Positions 18,919 to 27,990 are shown, numbered from the stretch's first letter. The stretch: 46,572 bases of DNA from Bacillus sp. MRMR6 (GCF_001940785.1 NZ_MSLS01000015.1:7248-53819); one strand, 5' to 3'. The notes: generated by a model not told the origin, from the letters alone. Translations and numbers: made by a program.

Positions 18919-18943
18919 TAATGGACTATGCTATAATCCATTA
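18919..18943 (+). promoter_or_regulatory. extended -10 promoter with overlapping dyad before the TagO-family gene
   Basis: TGCTATAAT at 18929-18937 is an extended -10 box. A 7-bp inverted repeat, TAATGGA (18919-18925) and TCCATTA (18937-18943), brackets it, a layout expected of an operator. The regulator is unknown. Confidence 0.45.
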
Positions 18944-19001
18944 GGGTATATTTATTAAACTATTAATAAAAAATATTGATACGGAAATTTTGGAGGGGCA
19001 T

Positions 19002-20075
19002 ATGTTTTATTTAACTCTAGCTATCTGTTTTTTTTCGTCAATACTCCTCACACCATTAGTAAAGAAACTAGCATTCAAAATAGGAGCAACTGATAAACCA
19101 AATCAAAGGAAAGTTCATTCACGTATTATGCCTCGCCTTGGAGGATTAGCTATTTTCATAAGTTTTTTAATCGGTATTCTAATTAGTAACCCTTCGGAGG
19201 CTCTATATGGAGAATATCACCTGTCGATAGTTATCGGAGGATTAATAATAATTTTAACCGGTATGCTGGATGATGTTAAGGAAATTTCACCAAAGGTAAA
19301 ACTTGCTGGTCAGTTGGCAGCAGCAGCTGTTGTCGTCATTTACGGTGGTTTAAAGGTGGATTTTATCAACCTTCCATTTGGCGGAATAATAGACTTTGGT
19401 TATTTAAGTATTCCGTTAACAATGATTTGGATCATTGGAATTACAAATGCTATTAATTTAATAGATGGTTTAGATGGTTTAGCAGGTGGAGTTTCTACCA
19501 TTGCACTATTTTCGATTGCTGGTATGTCATTTATAATGGGGAATGACTATGTTACAATTATTGCGTTAATTGTTGCTTTTAGTACGATAGGATTTCTATT
19601 CTATAATTTTCATCCTGCAAAAATCTTTATGGGTGATACTGGAGCGTTATTTTTAGGGTATATCATCGGAGTATTATCACTATTAGGATATAAAAACGTA
19701 ACATTCATTTCGTTAATTATCCCTGTTATTATTCTCGGTGTACCTATTTCTGATACATTCTTTGCAATTATTCGCCGCCTAGTAAATAAACAACCATTAT
19801 CAGCACCAGATAAATCGCACCTTCATCACTGTTTATTAAGAGCCGGTTTTTCTCATAGTCAAACGGTTATGTTAATTTATGCAATGGCAGTTGTATTCGG
19901 TCTTGTTGCATTTATCTTTTCACAAGCAACTATCTGGGGTTCACTTATCGTGATACTAGCTCTTTTAATAACAATTGAATTGTTTGTTGAAAAAATTGGA
20001 CTTGTACGCGAAGACTATAAACCTCTTTTGAATTTTATGAAGGGGATTAAGCCGGTAAATATCAAAAATCGATAA
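19002..20075 (+). CDS. TagO/WecA-family undecaprenyl-phosphate GlcNAc-1-phosphate transferase (copy 1)
   Basis: A 357-residue membrane enzyme of the MraY/WecA family with about 11 helices. It attaches a HexNAc-1-phosphate from a UDP-sugar to undecaprenyl phosphate, starting teichoic acid or capsule synthesis. Visible motifs: RKVHSRIMPRLGGLAIF, the DDVKE acidic cluster, NAINLIDGLDGLAGG, FMGDTGALFLG and the HLHHCLL cluster facing the cytosol. ATG at 19002 follows GGAGGGG. It is closely related along its length to the gene at 22955-24016, so one may start wall teichoic acid and the other the polysaccharide of the upstream locus. Which one does what cannot be decided here. Confidence 0.9.
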   Translation: MFYLTLAICFFSSILLTPLVKKLAFKIGATDKPNQRKVHSRIMPRLGGLAIFISFLIGILISNPSEALYGEYHLSIVIGGLIIILTGMLDDVKEISPKVKLAGQLAAAAVVVIYGGLKVDFINLPFGGIIDFGYLSIPLTMIWIIGITNAINLIDGLDGLAGGVSTIALFSIAGMSFIMGNDYVTIIALIVAFSTIGFLFYNFHPAKIFMGDTGALFLGYIIGVLSLLGYKNVTFISLIIPVIILGVPISDTFFAIIRRLVNKQPLSAPDKSHLHHCLLRAGFSHSQTVMLIYAMAVVFGLVAFIFSQATIWGSLIVILALLITIELFVEKIGLVREDYKPLLNFMKGIKPVNIKNR

Positions 20076-20130
20076 TACTATAATTATATAACCCTAATAC
20101 AATAGAATGACTTAGTCATTTATGACACAA

Positions 20131-20206
20131 AATAAAACACCCTATTAGGCTGCCATTCGACCAAACTTTATTGGTGAATGGTAGCCTGTTTTTCTTGTAT
20201 GTGCTC
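20131..20206 (-). repeat. IS-like 3'-end relic, copy 1 (with terminator-like hairpin)
   Basis: 76 bases about 88% identical to 22643-22719. Read on the minus strand it encodes a short tail, YHSPIKFGRMAA followed by stop, matching the other copy's CHSPIEFGRTAA and resembling the SPxEF end of IS3-family integrase cores. No terminal repeats or upstream transposase remain. Confidence 0.5.
20147..20192 (+). terminator. long hairpin terminator after TagO copy 1
   Basis: AGGCTGCCATTC pairs with GAATGGTAGCCT, with an inner ACCAA/TTGGT stem, followed by GTTTTTCTT. It lies inside the relic repeat and probably now terminates the upstream gene. Confidence 0.65.
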
Positions 20207-20282
20207 TCATTAGAAATACTTGAAATAACTATATTTTTCATATGTTTTACTTTACAAAAGGGGGCATCTAGGAGTCTTGAGA

Positions 20283-22541
20283 ATGAAAAGAAAAATAGCT
20301 AAAATTCTAATCAGTATTTTATTTATAGGTATTTCAATTTTATCCAATTTAAGTGTCGGACATACAGCAATAAACTCTGAATTAGGAAATTTTGATGAAG
20401 GTTCAAAGTTTTATCAAATTTATTATAATGGCGTGGAAGAAGAGATTGTCATTAATGACAATACAACATTAACATTAACTGGCTGGGTGGATGAAGAATC
20501 ACAAGGGTATGTTAATGGAAGAATTGAAATTGTTACCGATACCTCAATGATTACAAAAGACATTACATTAAATGTTTCCGAAGAGATAAATGAACTTGCT
20601 TTATCAGACTTTGAAAGTATGAAATACCAAATTACTAAATCAAATTCATTTGGGGTTGAAATAGTAGATTTGAATACTATGAACAACTTATCTAATGTTG
20701 TTGAAAACCAAGAGTTAACAAGCAACACAACTGATAACAACCAAACAGTGACAGTAGAAATTTCGGGAGAAGAATATAAAAAAAGTACAGAAGCAACAGC
20801 TGAATTGGGTGCTGATTCCTTAGAGGAAAGCGATGAATCAGTTCAATCGATATCAACATCATCTGTAATGTACTCAACTCATGTTCAAGATTATGGTTGG
20901 CAAGACATCGTTGCTAATGGGGCATTGTCCGGGACTAAGGGAGTTGCCAAACGATTAGAAGCAATCAAAATCTCAGGAGTTCCGGGAATTTCTTACAGAA
21001 CCCATGTTCAAGATTATGGTTGGCAAGACTTTGTTTCGGATGGAAAAATTTCCGGAACCACAGGAGCAGCTAAAAGACTTGAGGCTATTGAAATAAAACT
21101 AATCGGCGATTCTGCAAATCAATATGATATCTATTATCGTGTACATTCTCAAGACTTTGGTTGGCTGGGATGGGCGAAAAATGGACAACCTGCAGGTAGT
21201 GCAGGTTTAGCTAAACGGTTAGAAGCCATTGAAATTCGTTTAGTTGCAAAAGGTGGACAAGCTCCGGGTTCGGTTAATAACTTTTTTGTTATAGATCCAT
21301 CTGTCACGTACTCTACCCATATTCAAGATTACGGATGGCAGCAGTTTGTCGAGGATGGAGCCTTAAGTGGAACTAGTGGAAAAGCTAAACGGTTAGAAGC
21401 GATAAAAGTACAATTGAAAAATTCTCCCTATCCAGGCAAGATTGTGTATTCAACACATGTACAAGATTATGGATGGTTATCTACAGTGGAAAACGGTAGT
21501 GTGTCTGGTACATCTGGAAAAAGTAAACGATTAGAAGCCATAACAATTAACTTAACTGGTGAGATGGCTGACCACTTTGATATTTACTACCGAGTGCATA
21601 TTCAGGACCACGGTTGGCTTGGATGGGCGAAAAATGGAATGAATGCAGGGTCTCAAAACCAAGCGAAGCGCTTAGAAGCCATTGAAATTAAGTTAGTTCT
21701 TAAAGGTCAAGGTGAATTTGTTGATAGAACAAAAGCATTTATACGTACCAGTAATTTGTACCTTCCCAATTCTTTGATCCAGAATAATAAGTTAATTTCC
21801 CATGCTATGGGAGAAATTGATGGACATTACTACACGAATAGTTTAGAGGCTTTCCAAAATTCTTATTATAATAAGGGGAGCAGGGTTTTTGAAGTTGATT
21901 TTGAATTGACGCTTGATGGTATTCTAGTAGCAAGGCACGACTGGAGATTAATTTATGCTGAACAGTTAATGCAAACTCCGGAAACACTAATCGATAATAT
22001 GCCTTGGACGTATGATTATTTTATGAAACAAAGTATTAATCAAAAATATACACCATTAGATATAGATGGGATAATTGAGTTACTAATTAATTATCCAGAT
22101 ATCTTTATCGTAACAGATACAAAACATACAGATCCAACTAAAATCATAAAACAGTTTTCACAAATTATTAATTCTGCTAATTACGATCCAGCAATTCTAA
22201 AAAGGATAATTCCACAAATTTACAACCAAGAGATGTTAAAAATTGTTAATAGTATCTATAATTTCGAAAATATTATTTATACGTTATATGTATCACCAGA
22301 TAATAATGAACAGGTTATTACTTTTGTGAAAGATAATATAAATCAAATAAAAGCAGTAACCATGCCCACATCCCGAGTAAATAGAATTTTCGTTGAAAAC
22401 TTGCATAGTGTAAATGTATTTGTATATACACACCCTATATACAACTTAGTGGAATTGGTGAATTTTTATGAAATGGGTGTAGACGGATTTTATTCTGCTA
22501 CTATTAGTAAGGAAGAACTGGATAGAAACGATATTAAATAA
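20283..22541 (+). CDS. secreted ChW-repeat protein with glycerophosphodiester phosphodiesterase-like domain
   Basis: About 752 residues. A signal peptide (MKRKIAKILISILFIGISIL, cleavage after a small-residue stretch near residue 30) is followed by an acidic, Thr/Ser-rich spacer. Then come six ChW repeats (about residues 196-480) in A-A-B-A-A-B order, each with QDYGW or QDFGW and KRLEAI. The C-terminal ~260 residues are GDPD/PI-PLC-like: LISHAMGEIDG, TNSLEAF, FEVDFELTLDG and ARHDW give the expected His, Glu/Asp and His, although the usual HRG is HAMG. Such enzymes hydrolyse glycerophosphodiesters; here teichoic acid is a plausible substrate, by inference from tagO neighbours. ATG 20283 is chosen because GGAG lies eight bases before it; an upstream TTG at 20277 is too close to that site. 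Confidence 0.8.
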   Translation: MKRKIAKILISILFIGISILSNLSVGHTAINSELGNFDEGSKFYQIYYNGVEEEIVINDNTTLTLTGWVDEESQGYVNGRIEIVTDTSMITKDITLNVSEEINELALSDFESMKYQITKSNSFGVEIVDLNTMNNLSNVVENQELTSNTTDNNQTVTVEISGEEYKKSTEATAELGADSLEESDESVQSISTSSVMYSTHVQDYGWQDIVANGALSGTKGVAKRLEAIKISGVPGISYRTHVQDYGWQDFVSDGKISGTTGAAKRLEAIEIKLIGDSANQYDIYYRVHSQDFGWLGWAKNGQPAGSAGLAKRLEAIEIRLVAKGGQAPGSVNNFFVIDPSVTYSTHIQDYGWQQFVEDGALSGTSGKAKRLEAIKVQLKNSPYPGKIVYSTHVQDYGWLSTVENGSVSGTSGKSKRLEAITINLTGEMADHFDIYYRVHIQDHGWLGWAKNGMNAGSQNQAKRLEAIEIKLVLKGQGEFVDRTKAFIRTSNLYLPNSLIQNNKLISHAMGEIDGHYYTNSLEAFQNSYYNKGSRVFEVDFELTLDGILVARHDWRLIYAEQLMQTPETLIDNMPWTYDYFMKQSINQKYTPLDIDGIIELLINYPDIFIVTDTKHTDPTKIIKQFSQIINSANYDPAILKRIIPQIYNQEMLKIVNSIYNFENIIYTLYVSPDNNEQVITFVKDNINQIKAVTMPTSRVNRIFVENLHSVNVFVYTHPIYNLVELVNFYEMGVDGFYSATISKEELDRNDIK

Positions 22542-22954
22542 TTTCCTTTTTTCTTTATATTATTCTAGTGAGGAATGCCTTTTATAAGTTCCCTCAGGGC
22601 TCCTCTATATTAAATTCAACATTGACTCAACATTCTATTTAGAATAAAACACCCTCTTAAGCTGCCGTTCGACCAAACTCTATTGGTGAATGGCAGCTTA
22701 ATTTTCTTGTCATGTGCTCGGCATTGTAAATAAGCACAAGAAGGATTTACACTACCCTGATTCGGATGAATAATGACTCCCCTTTGGATTTTTCCCTTGA
22801 ATTAGTGCTTCGATCCGTATCTCTACTGAAGGAGTCTGCTGATGGTGTAAAGCTTATTCGATTTTTCTTTTTTATTAGGATTTAAGTAGTAAATTACCCT
22901 TATAATGATTTTGTTTTGACTTTTATGGACAAAATACTATCAAGGAGGGTCGCA
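22542..22954. other. intergenic region of 413 bases with decayed IS sequence
   Basis: Contains relic copy 2 and, beyond it to about 22855, a minus-strand stretch translating to short open pieces broken by stops (for instance a piece ending KGSHYSSESG), consistent with a decayed transposase. TATAAT at 22901-22906 may belong to the promoter of the next gene. Confidence 0.45.
22643..22719 (-). repeat. IS-like 3'-end relic, copy 2
   Basis: Second copy of the element at 20131-20206, same orientation. Its hairpin (22659-22699, AAGCTGCCGTTC/GAATGGCAGCTT) keeps pairing despite base changes at both sides of one pair. The minus strand encodes a tail ending CHSPIEFGRTAA and stop. Confidence 0.5.
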
Positions 22955-24016
22955 ATGATTTTTTTTACCTTGATGGTATGTTTTACTATATCTATCCTTA
23001 TTACTCCAATCATAAAAAAATTAGCATTAATCATTGGTGCAACAGATAAGCCAAGCCACCGAAAGGTCCATCAGGCAACGATGCCTAGGCTTGGCGGGCT
23101 AGCCATCTTTATTAGTTTTATCATTGGAATCTTGCTATTTCAGCCAATAAATCCCGCATCCACTGCGATTTTAATTGGTTGTACGATTATTGTTATTACG
23201 GGTATATGTGACGATTTATTTGAGCTTCCAGCAAAATATAAGTTGATTGGACAATTAGCAGCAGCCGCTGTTGTGGTTTTTTTAGGCGATCTTCAAGTGG
23301 TGTTTATTAACCTGCCTCTTGGTGGACATCTTGAATTCGGCCTATTAAGTATTCCTTTTACAATTCTTTGGATTGTTGGAATCACCAATGCGATAAATTT
23401 AATAGATGGTCTTGACGGGTTAGCAGCAGGGGTATCTTCAATAGCTTTAGTTACAATTTCAGGGATGGCTCTAATTCAGGGTAATCTGTACGTGGTGGCC
23501 GTAGGTTCAATCGTTTTAGTAAGCACACTGGGGTTTTTATATCATAACTTCCATCCCGCAAGTATCTTTATGGGGGACACGGGGGCACTCTTTTTGGGGT
23601 TTGTTATTTCAGTTCTTTCTTTGCTCGGATATAAGAATGTAACCTTTATATCCTTTATTATCCCAGTAATTATTTTGGGGGTTCCCATTTCTGATACTAT
23701 TTTCGCCATCCTGCGAAGGTTGATTAATAATCAGCCATTGGGCGCCCCTGATAAGTTTCATTTGCACCATTGCATGCTTAGACTAGGGTATTCGCATCGG
23801 CAAACTGTGCTAATTATTTACGCGATGGCAGCTTTTTTTGGATTGGTAGCTGTTATTTATTCTCAGGCCAAGATCGGCGGAGCTATTTTCTTAATTATTG
23901 TTCTTATAATACTAATGGAACTAATAGCTGAAAAAGTTGGCTTGATGGGAAAGGATTTTCATCCACTTCTAAAATTCCTCCGCATGTTGCGGTTTACAAC
24001 CGCAAAAGATAGATGA
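22955..24016 (+). CDS. tagO: TagO-family undecaprenyl-phosphate GlcNAc-1-phosphate transferase (copy 2, syntenic tagO)
   Basis: A 353-residue MraY/WecA-family membrane enzyme. It has RKVHQATMPRLGGLAIF, DDLFE, NAINLIDGLDGLAAG, FMGDTGALFLG and HLHHCMLR, all as in copy 1. In B. subtilis tagO lies close to yvyE and degS, as this copy does, so I take it as the ancestral wall teichoic acid starter. ATG 22955 follows CAAGGAGGGT; an in-frame TTG at 22916 lies before that site. Its codon use is somewhat richer in G and C than copy 1, which fits core genome origin for this copy and later arrival or divergence of copy 1. Confidence 0.9.
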   Translation: MIFFTLMVCFTISILITPIIKKLALIIGATDKPSHRKVHQATMPRLGGLAIFISFIIGILLFQPINPASTAILIGCTIIVITGICDDLFELPAKYKLIGQLAAAAVVVFLGDLQVVFINLPLGGHLEFGLLSIPFTILWIVGITNAINLIDGLDGLAAGVSSIALVTISGMALIQGNLYVVAVGSIVLVSTLGFLYHNFHPASIFMGDTGALFLGFVISVLSLLGYKNVTFISFIIPVIILGVPISDTIFAILRRLINNQPLGAPDKFHLHHCMLRLGYSHRQTVLIIYAMAAFFGLVAVIYSQAKIGGAIFLIIVLIILMELIAEKVGLMGKDFHPLLKFLRMLRFTTAKDR

Positions 24017-24020
24017 AAAC

Positions 24021-24056
24021 GCGGCTGTCCCAAATATATTTGGGGTAGCCGCTTTT
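24021..24056. terminator. bidirectional terminator between tagO and yvyE
   Basis: GCGGCT...AGCCGC outer stem with inner CCCAAA/TTTGGG, followed by TTTTAAAT on the plus strand and preceded by AAAAC, so it serves both convergent genes. Confidence 0.8.
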
Positions 24057-24696
24057 AAATTCGAATAAAGTCCTCTTCGAGATAAAGGTTGTCGCCTTCC
24101 TCAATTACTGACTGACCATTTGTCAGTTCCACCATCCAATCAATAAAGTTATCAACATGGTCCTTATCGACAAACGACTCTATTTCAACAATATCGAGAT
24201 AGTGAATTTCTTTAATTATAAAGTTAGAAGCCCTCAACTCTTTCTCGATTTTTCCAAGCCACGTATAATCAATTTTGACATGAATCGTCTGGACTAGCCT
24301 TCTTTCAACAATTCCGACAGCATCCAAGCCTTCAGAGGTTGACTTGCCGTAAGCTCGAATGAGTCCGCCGGCACCTAGTTTAATTCCTCCGAAATATCGA
24401 GTCACGACGACGACAGTATCTTTTAGCTTCCGTTTTTTTAAGACCTCGAGGATAGGAACTCCAGCTGTGCCACTCGGCTCGCCGTCGTCATTGGCTTTTT
24501 GTATATGATCATTCTCACCGATAAGATAAGCAGAACAGTTATGCGTAGCATCCCAGTGCTTCTTTTTAATGGTTTGGATGAATTCCTGCGCCTCTGCTTC
24601 CGTTTCAGCTCTTGCAATATAAGATATAAAGCGAGATCTTTGAATTGAAATTTCGTGTTCCCCAAATGCTTTGACAGTAAAGTATTGTTTTAACAT
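24055..24696 (-). CDS. yvyE: YigZ/IMPACT-family protein YvyE
   Basis: A 213-residue member of the UPF0029/YigZ family. The N-terminal IMPACT domain has SRFISYIARAETE, HWDATHNCSAYLIG, NDDGEPSGTAG and TRYFGGIKLGAGGLIRAY; the C-terminal ~65 residues form the DUF1949 ferredoxin-like domain. The precise function is not known; a link to translation control comes from the eukaryotic IMPACT relative. Position between tagO and degS is conserved with B. subtilis. A weak ribosome site (GAGAGGAA) precedes the ATG. Confidence 0.93.
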   Translation of the reverse strand: MLKQYFTVKAFGEHEISIQRSRFISYIARAETEAEAQEFIQTIKKKHWDATHNCSAYLIGENDHIQKANDDGEPSGTAGVPILEVLKKRKLKDTVVVVTRYFGGIKLGAGGLIRAYGKSTSEGLDAVGIVERRLVQTIHVKIDYTWLGKIEKELRASNFIIKEIHYLDIVEIESFVDKDHVDNFIDWMVELTNGQSVIEEGDNLYLEEDFIRI

Positions 24697-25002
24697 AAAT
24701 AATTTCCTCTCTAAATCTAATTTCTTCAGATAAGCTAAATAGTCTAGGCGCGTAAGCTTTTTAGCTGTTAAAATAATATTGGTGTAATATAACTTTAATA
24801 TGGTAGTAATTATACCGTGTTATAATAAATCGTATATATATGAGTTGCTAGCCGTATTATTAAATAGCTCTTTAATCTCCTTAGCCTCAATTATACTACT
24901 ACCTTTAAAGGTTGGGAAAATTTCCATATAAGTGTTTCTTTATGGTAAAAAGCGGCAGTTCACGGTAAACTATATATGGTGAAACTTCCCTTGGAGGATA
25001 CT
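24697..25002. other. divergent yvyE-degS intergenic region of 306 bases
   Basis: AT-rich; contains an extended -10 promoter candidate (24818-24826). The repeated GGTAAA motifs around 24944-24970 just before degS may mark a nearer promoter. No gene is seen. Confidence 0.45.
24818..24826 (+). promoter_or_regulatory. extended -10 promoter candidate for degSU
   Basis: TGTTATAAT is a perfect extended -10 box 177 bases before the degS start; no convincing -35 is paired with it. Confidence 0.4.
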
Positions 25003-26148
25003 ATGGCAAAGATTCAGAAGATTAATATTAAATCAATAGATGAAATTCGCGAAGTCATGCTTGAAACGGTTATAAGCAGTAAAAGTGATATCTTCAGAAT
25101 TGGCGAGAAAAGTCGTCAAGACTATGCAAATATGAGGGATGAATTAAACAATATTAAGCAGCTAATGATTAAACTGATCAATGAAGAAGAACGTTTAGAA
25201 AAACAAGTGCATGATGCAAGATTAACCTTATCAGAGCTAAGTGTGAATTTTAAGGCTTACTCAGAAGCAGAGGTCCGTGAAGCATATGAAAAGGCACACC
25301 AGCTGCAAATGGATCTTTCGATTAACTGGCAATATAAGAAGCAATTATTAGATAAACGAGATGACTTAGAGCGCAGGTTATTGGGCTTAGATGAAACCAT
25401 TAACCAAGCAGATCAACTCATTTCGCAAATCTCCGTTGTCATGAATTATTTATTAAGCGATTTAAAGCAAATGGGAGAAGAGTATGAGAATGCAAAGGCG
25501 AAACAGGACCTCGGACTGAAAATTATTGAAGCCCAGGAAGAAGAACGTAAAAGGCTGTCGCGGGAAATTCACGATGGTCCGGCTCAAATGCTGGCTAATG
25601 TCATTATGCGATCAGATTTAATTGAACGAGTGTACAGAGAGCGAGGACCCGAAGAAGCCTTTTCGGAGATAAATAGCTATAAGAAAATGGTTCGTGCCGC
25701 TCTATACGAGGTCAGAAGGATCATTTATGATTTAAGACCAATGGCCCTGGATGATTTAGGTTTAGTCCCTACCCTCAGAAAATATTTACGTACAATCGAA
25801 GAATATCATAACCATTCTAAAATTGAATTTACGAGTGTTGGGACAGAAGAGCGCTTGCCAACAAAATATGAGGTAGGCTTGTTTAGGATTATTCAGGAAT
25901 CGGTTCAGAATGCGTTAAAGCATGCAAATGCATGCTCCATAAAGGTTAAGTTAGAGATGCTAAAATCGGCTATTTTCGTCAGCATAACTGATAACGGTGC
26001 TGGATTTAACGCGATAAACACGAAACCGGAGTCCTTTGGAATCATAGGGATGAGGGAGAGGGCCGATCTTCTTCACGGAGAAATTACAATTGAATCAAAA
26101 ATCGGCAAAGGAACTAGCGTAACGATTCGAGTTCCACTACCGTCGTAA
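25003..26148 (+). CDS. degS: sensor histidine kinase DegS
   Basis: A 381-residue cytoplasmic kinase without membrane segments, near the B. subtilis length. The N-terminal half is a sensor region with coiled coil (about residues 30-180). The HisKA_3 box [17 protein letters not shown] carries the phosphorylated His, and the HATPase domain has [16 protein letters not shown] and [12 protein letters not shown]. DegS phosphorylates DegU and controls secreted enzymes, competence, exopolymers and, where present, motility. ATG 25003 is preferred because TTGGAGG precedes it; the in-frame ATG at 24976 has no site. degU follows 37 bases later. Confidence 0.95.
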   Translation: MAKIQKINIKSIDEIREVMLETVISSKSDIFRIGEKSRQDYANMRDELNNIKQLMIKLINEEERLEKQVHDARLTLSELSVNFKAYSEAEVREAYEKAHQLQMDLSINWQYKKQLLDKRDDLERRLLGLDETINQADQLISQISVVMNYLLSDLKQMGEEYENAKAKQDLGLKIIEAQEEERKRLSREIHDGPAQMLANVIMRSDLIERVYRERGPEEAFSEINSYKKMVRAALYEVRRIIYDLRPMALDDLGLVPTLRKYLRTIEEYHNHSKIEFTSVGTEERLPTKYEVGLFRIIQESVQNALKHANACSIKVKLEMLKSAIFVSITDNGAGFNAINTKPESFGIIGMRERADLLHGEITIESKIGKGTSVTIRVPLPS

Positions 26149-26185
26149 AATACAAACAAAACAAGAAGGACAAGGGGCGAAAAAA

Positions 26186-26866
26186 ATGACAACAAAAATA
26201 GCAATTATCGATGATCATCAGCTATTCAGAGAAGGGGTAAAAAGAATCCTGGAGTTTGAAAAAACCTTTCAAGTCGTTGCAGAGGGTGATGATGGAGGCG
26301 ATGCACTTTCAATCGTGAATGCCTACAATCCTGATGTTATTATTATGGATATTAATATGCCTCACGTAAATGGAATTGAAGCAACCCGTGAATTAATAGA
26401 AAAACATTCAGATACCAAGATAATTATTTTATCCATTCATGATGATGAAAACTACGTGACCCATGCTCTTCAAACGGGAGCAAGCGGGTATCTATTAAAA
26501 GAAATGGATGCAGACGCGCTAATCGATGCTGTCAAAGTTGTGGCAGATGGTGGATGTTACTTACATCCTAAGGTGACTCATAATCTTGTGAATGAGTATC
26601 GTAAACTAGCTGCAGGGCAATCAGGCACCGGTTATGTCCAATCTGTAGAACTCAGGCGTCCGCTTCATCTTCTTACACGCCGTGAATGCGAAGTACTACA
26701 AATGCTTGCTGATGGAAAAAGTAATCGTGGTATTGGGGAAGCCCTGTTCATAAGCGAAAAGACAGTTAAAAACCATGTAAGTAACATACTTCAAAAAATG
26801 AATGTAAACGATCGTACCCAGGCAGTTGTCGTTGCGATAAAGAATGGTTGGGTTGAAGTACGGTAA
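26186..26866 (+). CDS. degU: response regulator DegU
   Basis: A 226-residue NarL/LuxR-type regulator. The receiver domain has the acidic pair in [12 protein letters not shown], the phospho-acceptor Asp in VIIMDINMP, and the conserved Ser and Lys in ILSIHDDE and YLLKEMDAD. The C-terminal LuxR helix-turn-helix includes [18 protein letters not shown] and [17 protein letters not shown]. It is the partner of DegS, co-transcribed, with AAGGGGCG before the ATG. It may control the polysaccharide or wall-hydrolase genes nearby, but no binding site was identified. Confidence 0.96.
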   Translation: MTTKIAIIDDHQLFREGVKRILEFEKTFQVVAEGDDGGDALSIVNAYNPDVIIMDINMPHVNGIEATRELIEKHSDTKIIILSIHDDENYVTHALQTGASGYLLKEMDADALIDAVKVVADGGCYLHPKVTHNLVNEYRKLAAGQSGTGYVQSVELRRPLHLLTRRECEVLQMLADGKSNRGIGEALFISEKTVKNHVSNILQKMNVNDRTQAVVVAIKNGWVEVR

Positions 26867-26871
26867 TATCG

Positions 26872-26901
26872 GGCACACTCACCTTTGAGTGTGCTCTTTT
26901 T
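26872..26901 (+). terminator. terminator after degU
   Basis: GCACACTCA, loop CCTT, TGAGTGTGC, then TCTTTTTAT. Confidence 0.8.
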
Positions 26902-26992
26902 ATGGACCATAAAATAATGCAAATTCAATTGTTTTCCTATAAAATAAATAACAGACAAAAATGTACATATAAAAAAGGATGGTCTTTCAATA

Positions 26993-27835
26993 ATGAAAAC
27001 GGCAGTTGTAACCGATAGCACAGCATACATCTCTAAAGATATACTAGAAAAGTTTAATATTCATATGGTCCCATTAAATGTAATCTTTGGAACGGAGGTT
27101 TACAGGGAAGAAATCGATATTACTGCAAGCAAGTTTTATCAAGAGGTTAAGGAAAGAGACCTGCCCACCACCTCCATGCCGCCCGTGGGCCTGTTTGTCG
27201 AGCTATTTGAACAACTAGCTAGGGAATATGAATCAGTTATTTGCGTCCACCTTTCTAGCGGCATTAGTGGAACCTACTCAGGCGCGGTGACAGCCAGTAC
27301 AATGGTTGACGGAATTAAGGTTTATCCTTTTGATTCCGAGGTCAGTTGCATGCCGCAAGGATTCTATGCACTAGAAGCGGCCAAAATGGCTTTGAAGGGC
27401 GAAGATGCAGACACCATCATGTCACGACTTGATAAGTTAAAAATATCAGCTAGGGCCTACTTTATGGTCGATGACTTATCACACCTGCAGCGGGGAGGAC
27501 GTCTTTCAAGTGCTCAAGCCTTTATCGGCAGTTTGCTCCAAGTAAAGCCACTGCTCCATTTCGAAGACAAGGTTATTGTTCCTTTTGAAAAAATTCGTAC
27601 AAAGAAAAAGGCATTAAAGCGAATTGCAGACTTATTGGGTGAGAATGTATCAAGTGGAGAGAGATTTCAAGCTGTTGTCATCCATGCAAATCGTGAACAA
27701 GAAGCCTCAGAATGGATGAAGGAACTTGAGCCCTTATATCCAAATGTCGAATTCTCCCTCAGCTATTTCGGGGCGGTAATCGGATCTCACCTTGGTGAAG
27801 GTGCAATGGGAATGGGCTGGATGAAAAAAAGTTAA
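26993..27835 (+). CDS. degV: DegV-family fatty-acid-binding protein
   Basis: A 280-residue DegV/EDD-fold protein. VVTDSTAYIS, TTSMPPVGLFVELFE, HLSSGISGTYSGA and DSEVSCMPQGF contain the Thr and Ser residues that hold the lipid carboxylate, and HLQRGGRLS, IGSLLQVKPLL and GSHLGEGAMG continue the family pattern. Members of this family act as FakB subunits that present fatty acids to the kinase FakA. The place after degU is conserved (yviA/degV in B. subtilis). AAGGATGG precedes the ATG. Confidence 0.92.
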   Translation: MKTAVVTDSTAYISKDILEKFNIHMVPLNVIFGTEVYREEIDITASKFYQEVKERDLPTTSMPPVGLFVELFEQLAREYESVICVHLSSGISGTYSGAVTASTMVDGIKVYPFDSEVSCMPQGFYALEAAKMALKGEDADTIMSRLDKLKISARAYFMVDDLSHLQRGGRLSSAQAFIGSLLQVKPLLHFEDKVIVPFEKIRTKKKALKRIADLLGENVSSGERFQAVVIHANREQEASEWMKELEPLYPNVEFSLSYFGAVIGSHLGEGAMGMGWMKKS

Positions 27836-27837
27836 AA

Positions 27838-27866
27838 GCCCCATGCGAACTGAGTTATGGGGCAGG
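27838..27866 (+). terminator. weak terminator after degV
   Basis: GCCCCAT/ATGGGGC stem with a 12-base loop, followed by AGGTTTGG, which is not a strong U-run. Confidence 0.45.
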
Positions 27867-27914
27867 TTTGGCACTGTCCAAGAGAATAATCTTGTTACAT
27901 GGCTAGTTGAAGGC

Positions 27915-27963
27915 TGCCTCTGCCACCATTCTCTGTTCTCGTGCGGTAGAAGCTGGCAGGGCA
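27915..27963. other. GC-rich stem-loop candidate upstream of comFA
   Basis: TGCC-T-CTGCCA pairs with TGGCAGGGCA (ten pairs, one bulge) around a 28-base loop. There is no U-run, so it is not an ordinary terminator. It could be a structured RNA or a chance palindrome. Confidence 0.25.
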
Positions 27964-27990
27964 CCATTAAAGGTTTTTGTTCCTAATTTC

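Larger units (their letters stand above)
18617..19001. other. intergenic region of 385 bases
   Basis: It holds the rml terminator (18638-18668), about 240 bases of AT-rich DNA in which I see no gene, and the promoter with dyad before the next gene (18919-18943). Confidence 0.5.

Noticed and set aside
24438..24665. Second minus-strand frame inside yvyE
   Set aside because: Overlapping out-of-frame shadow; the yvyE frame has the full family motifs.
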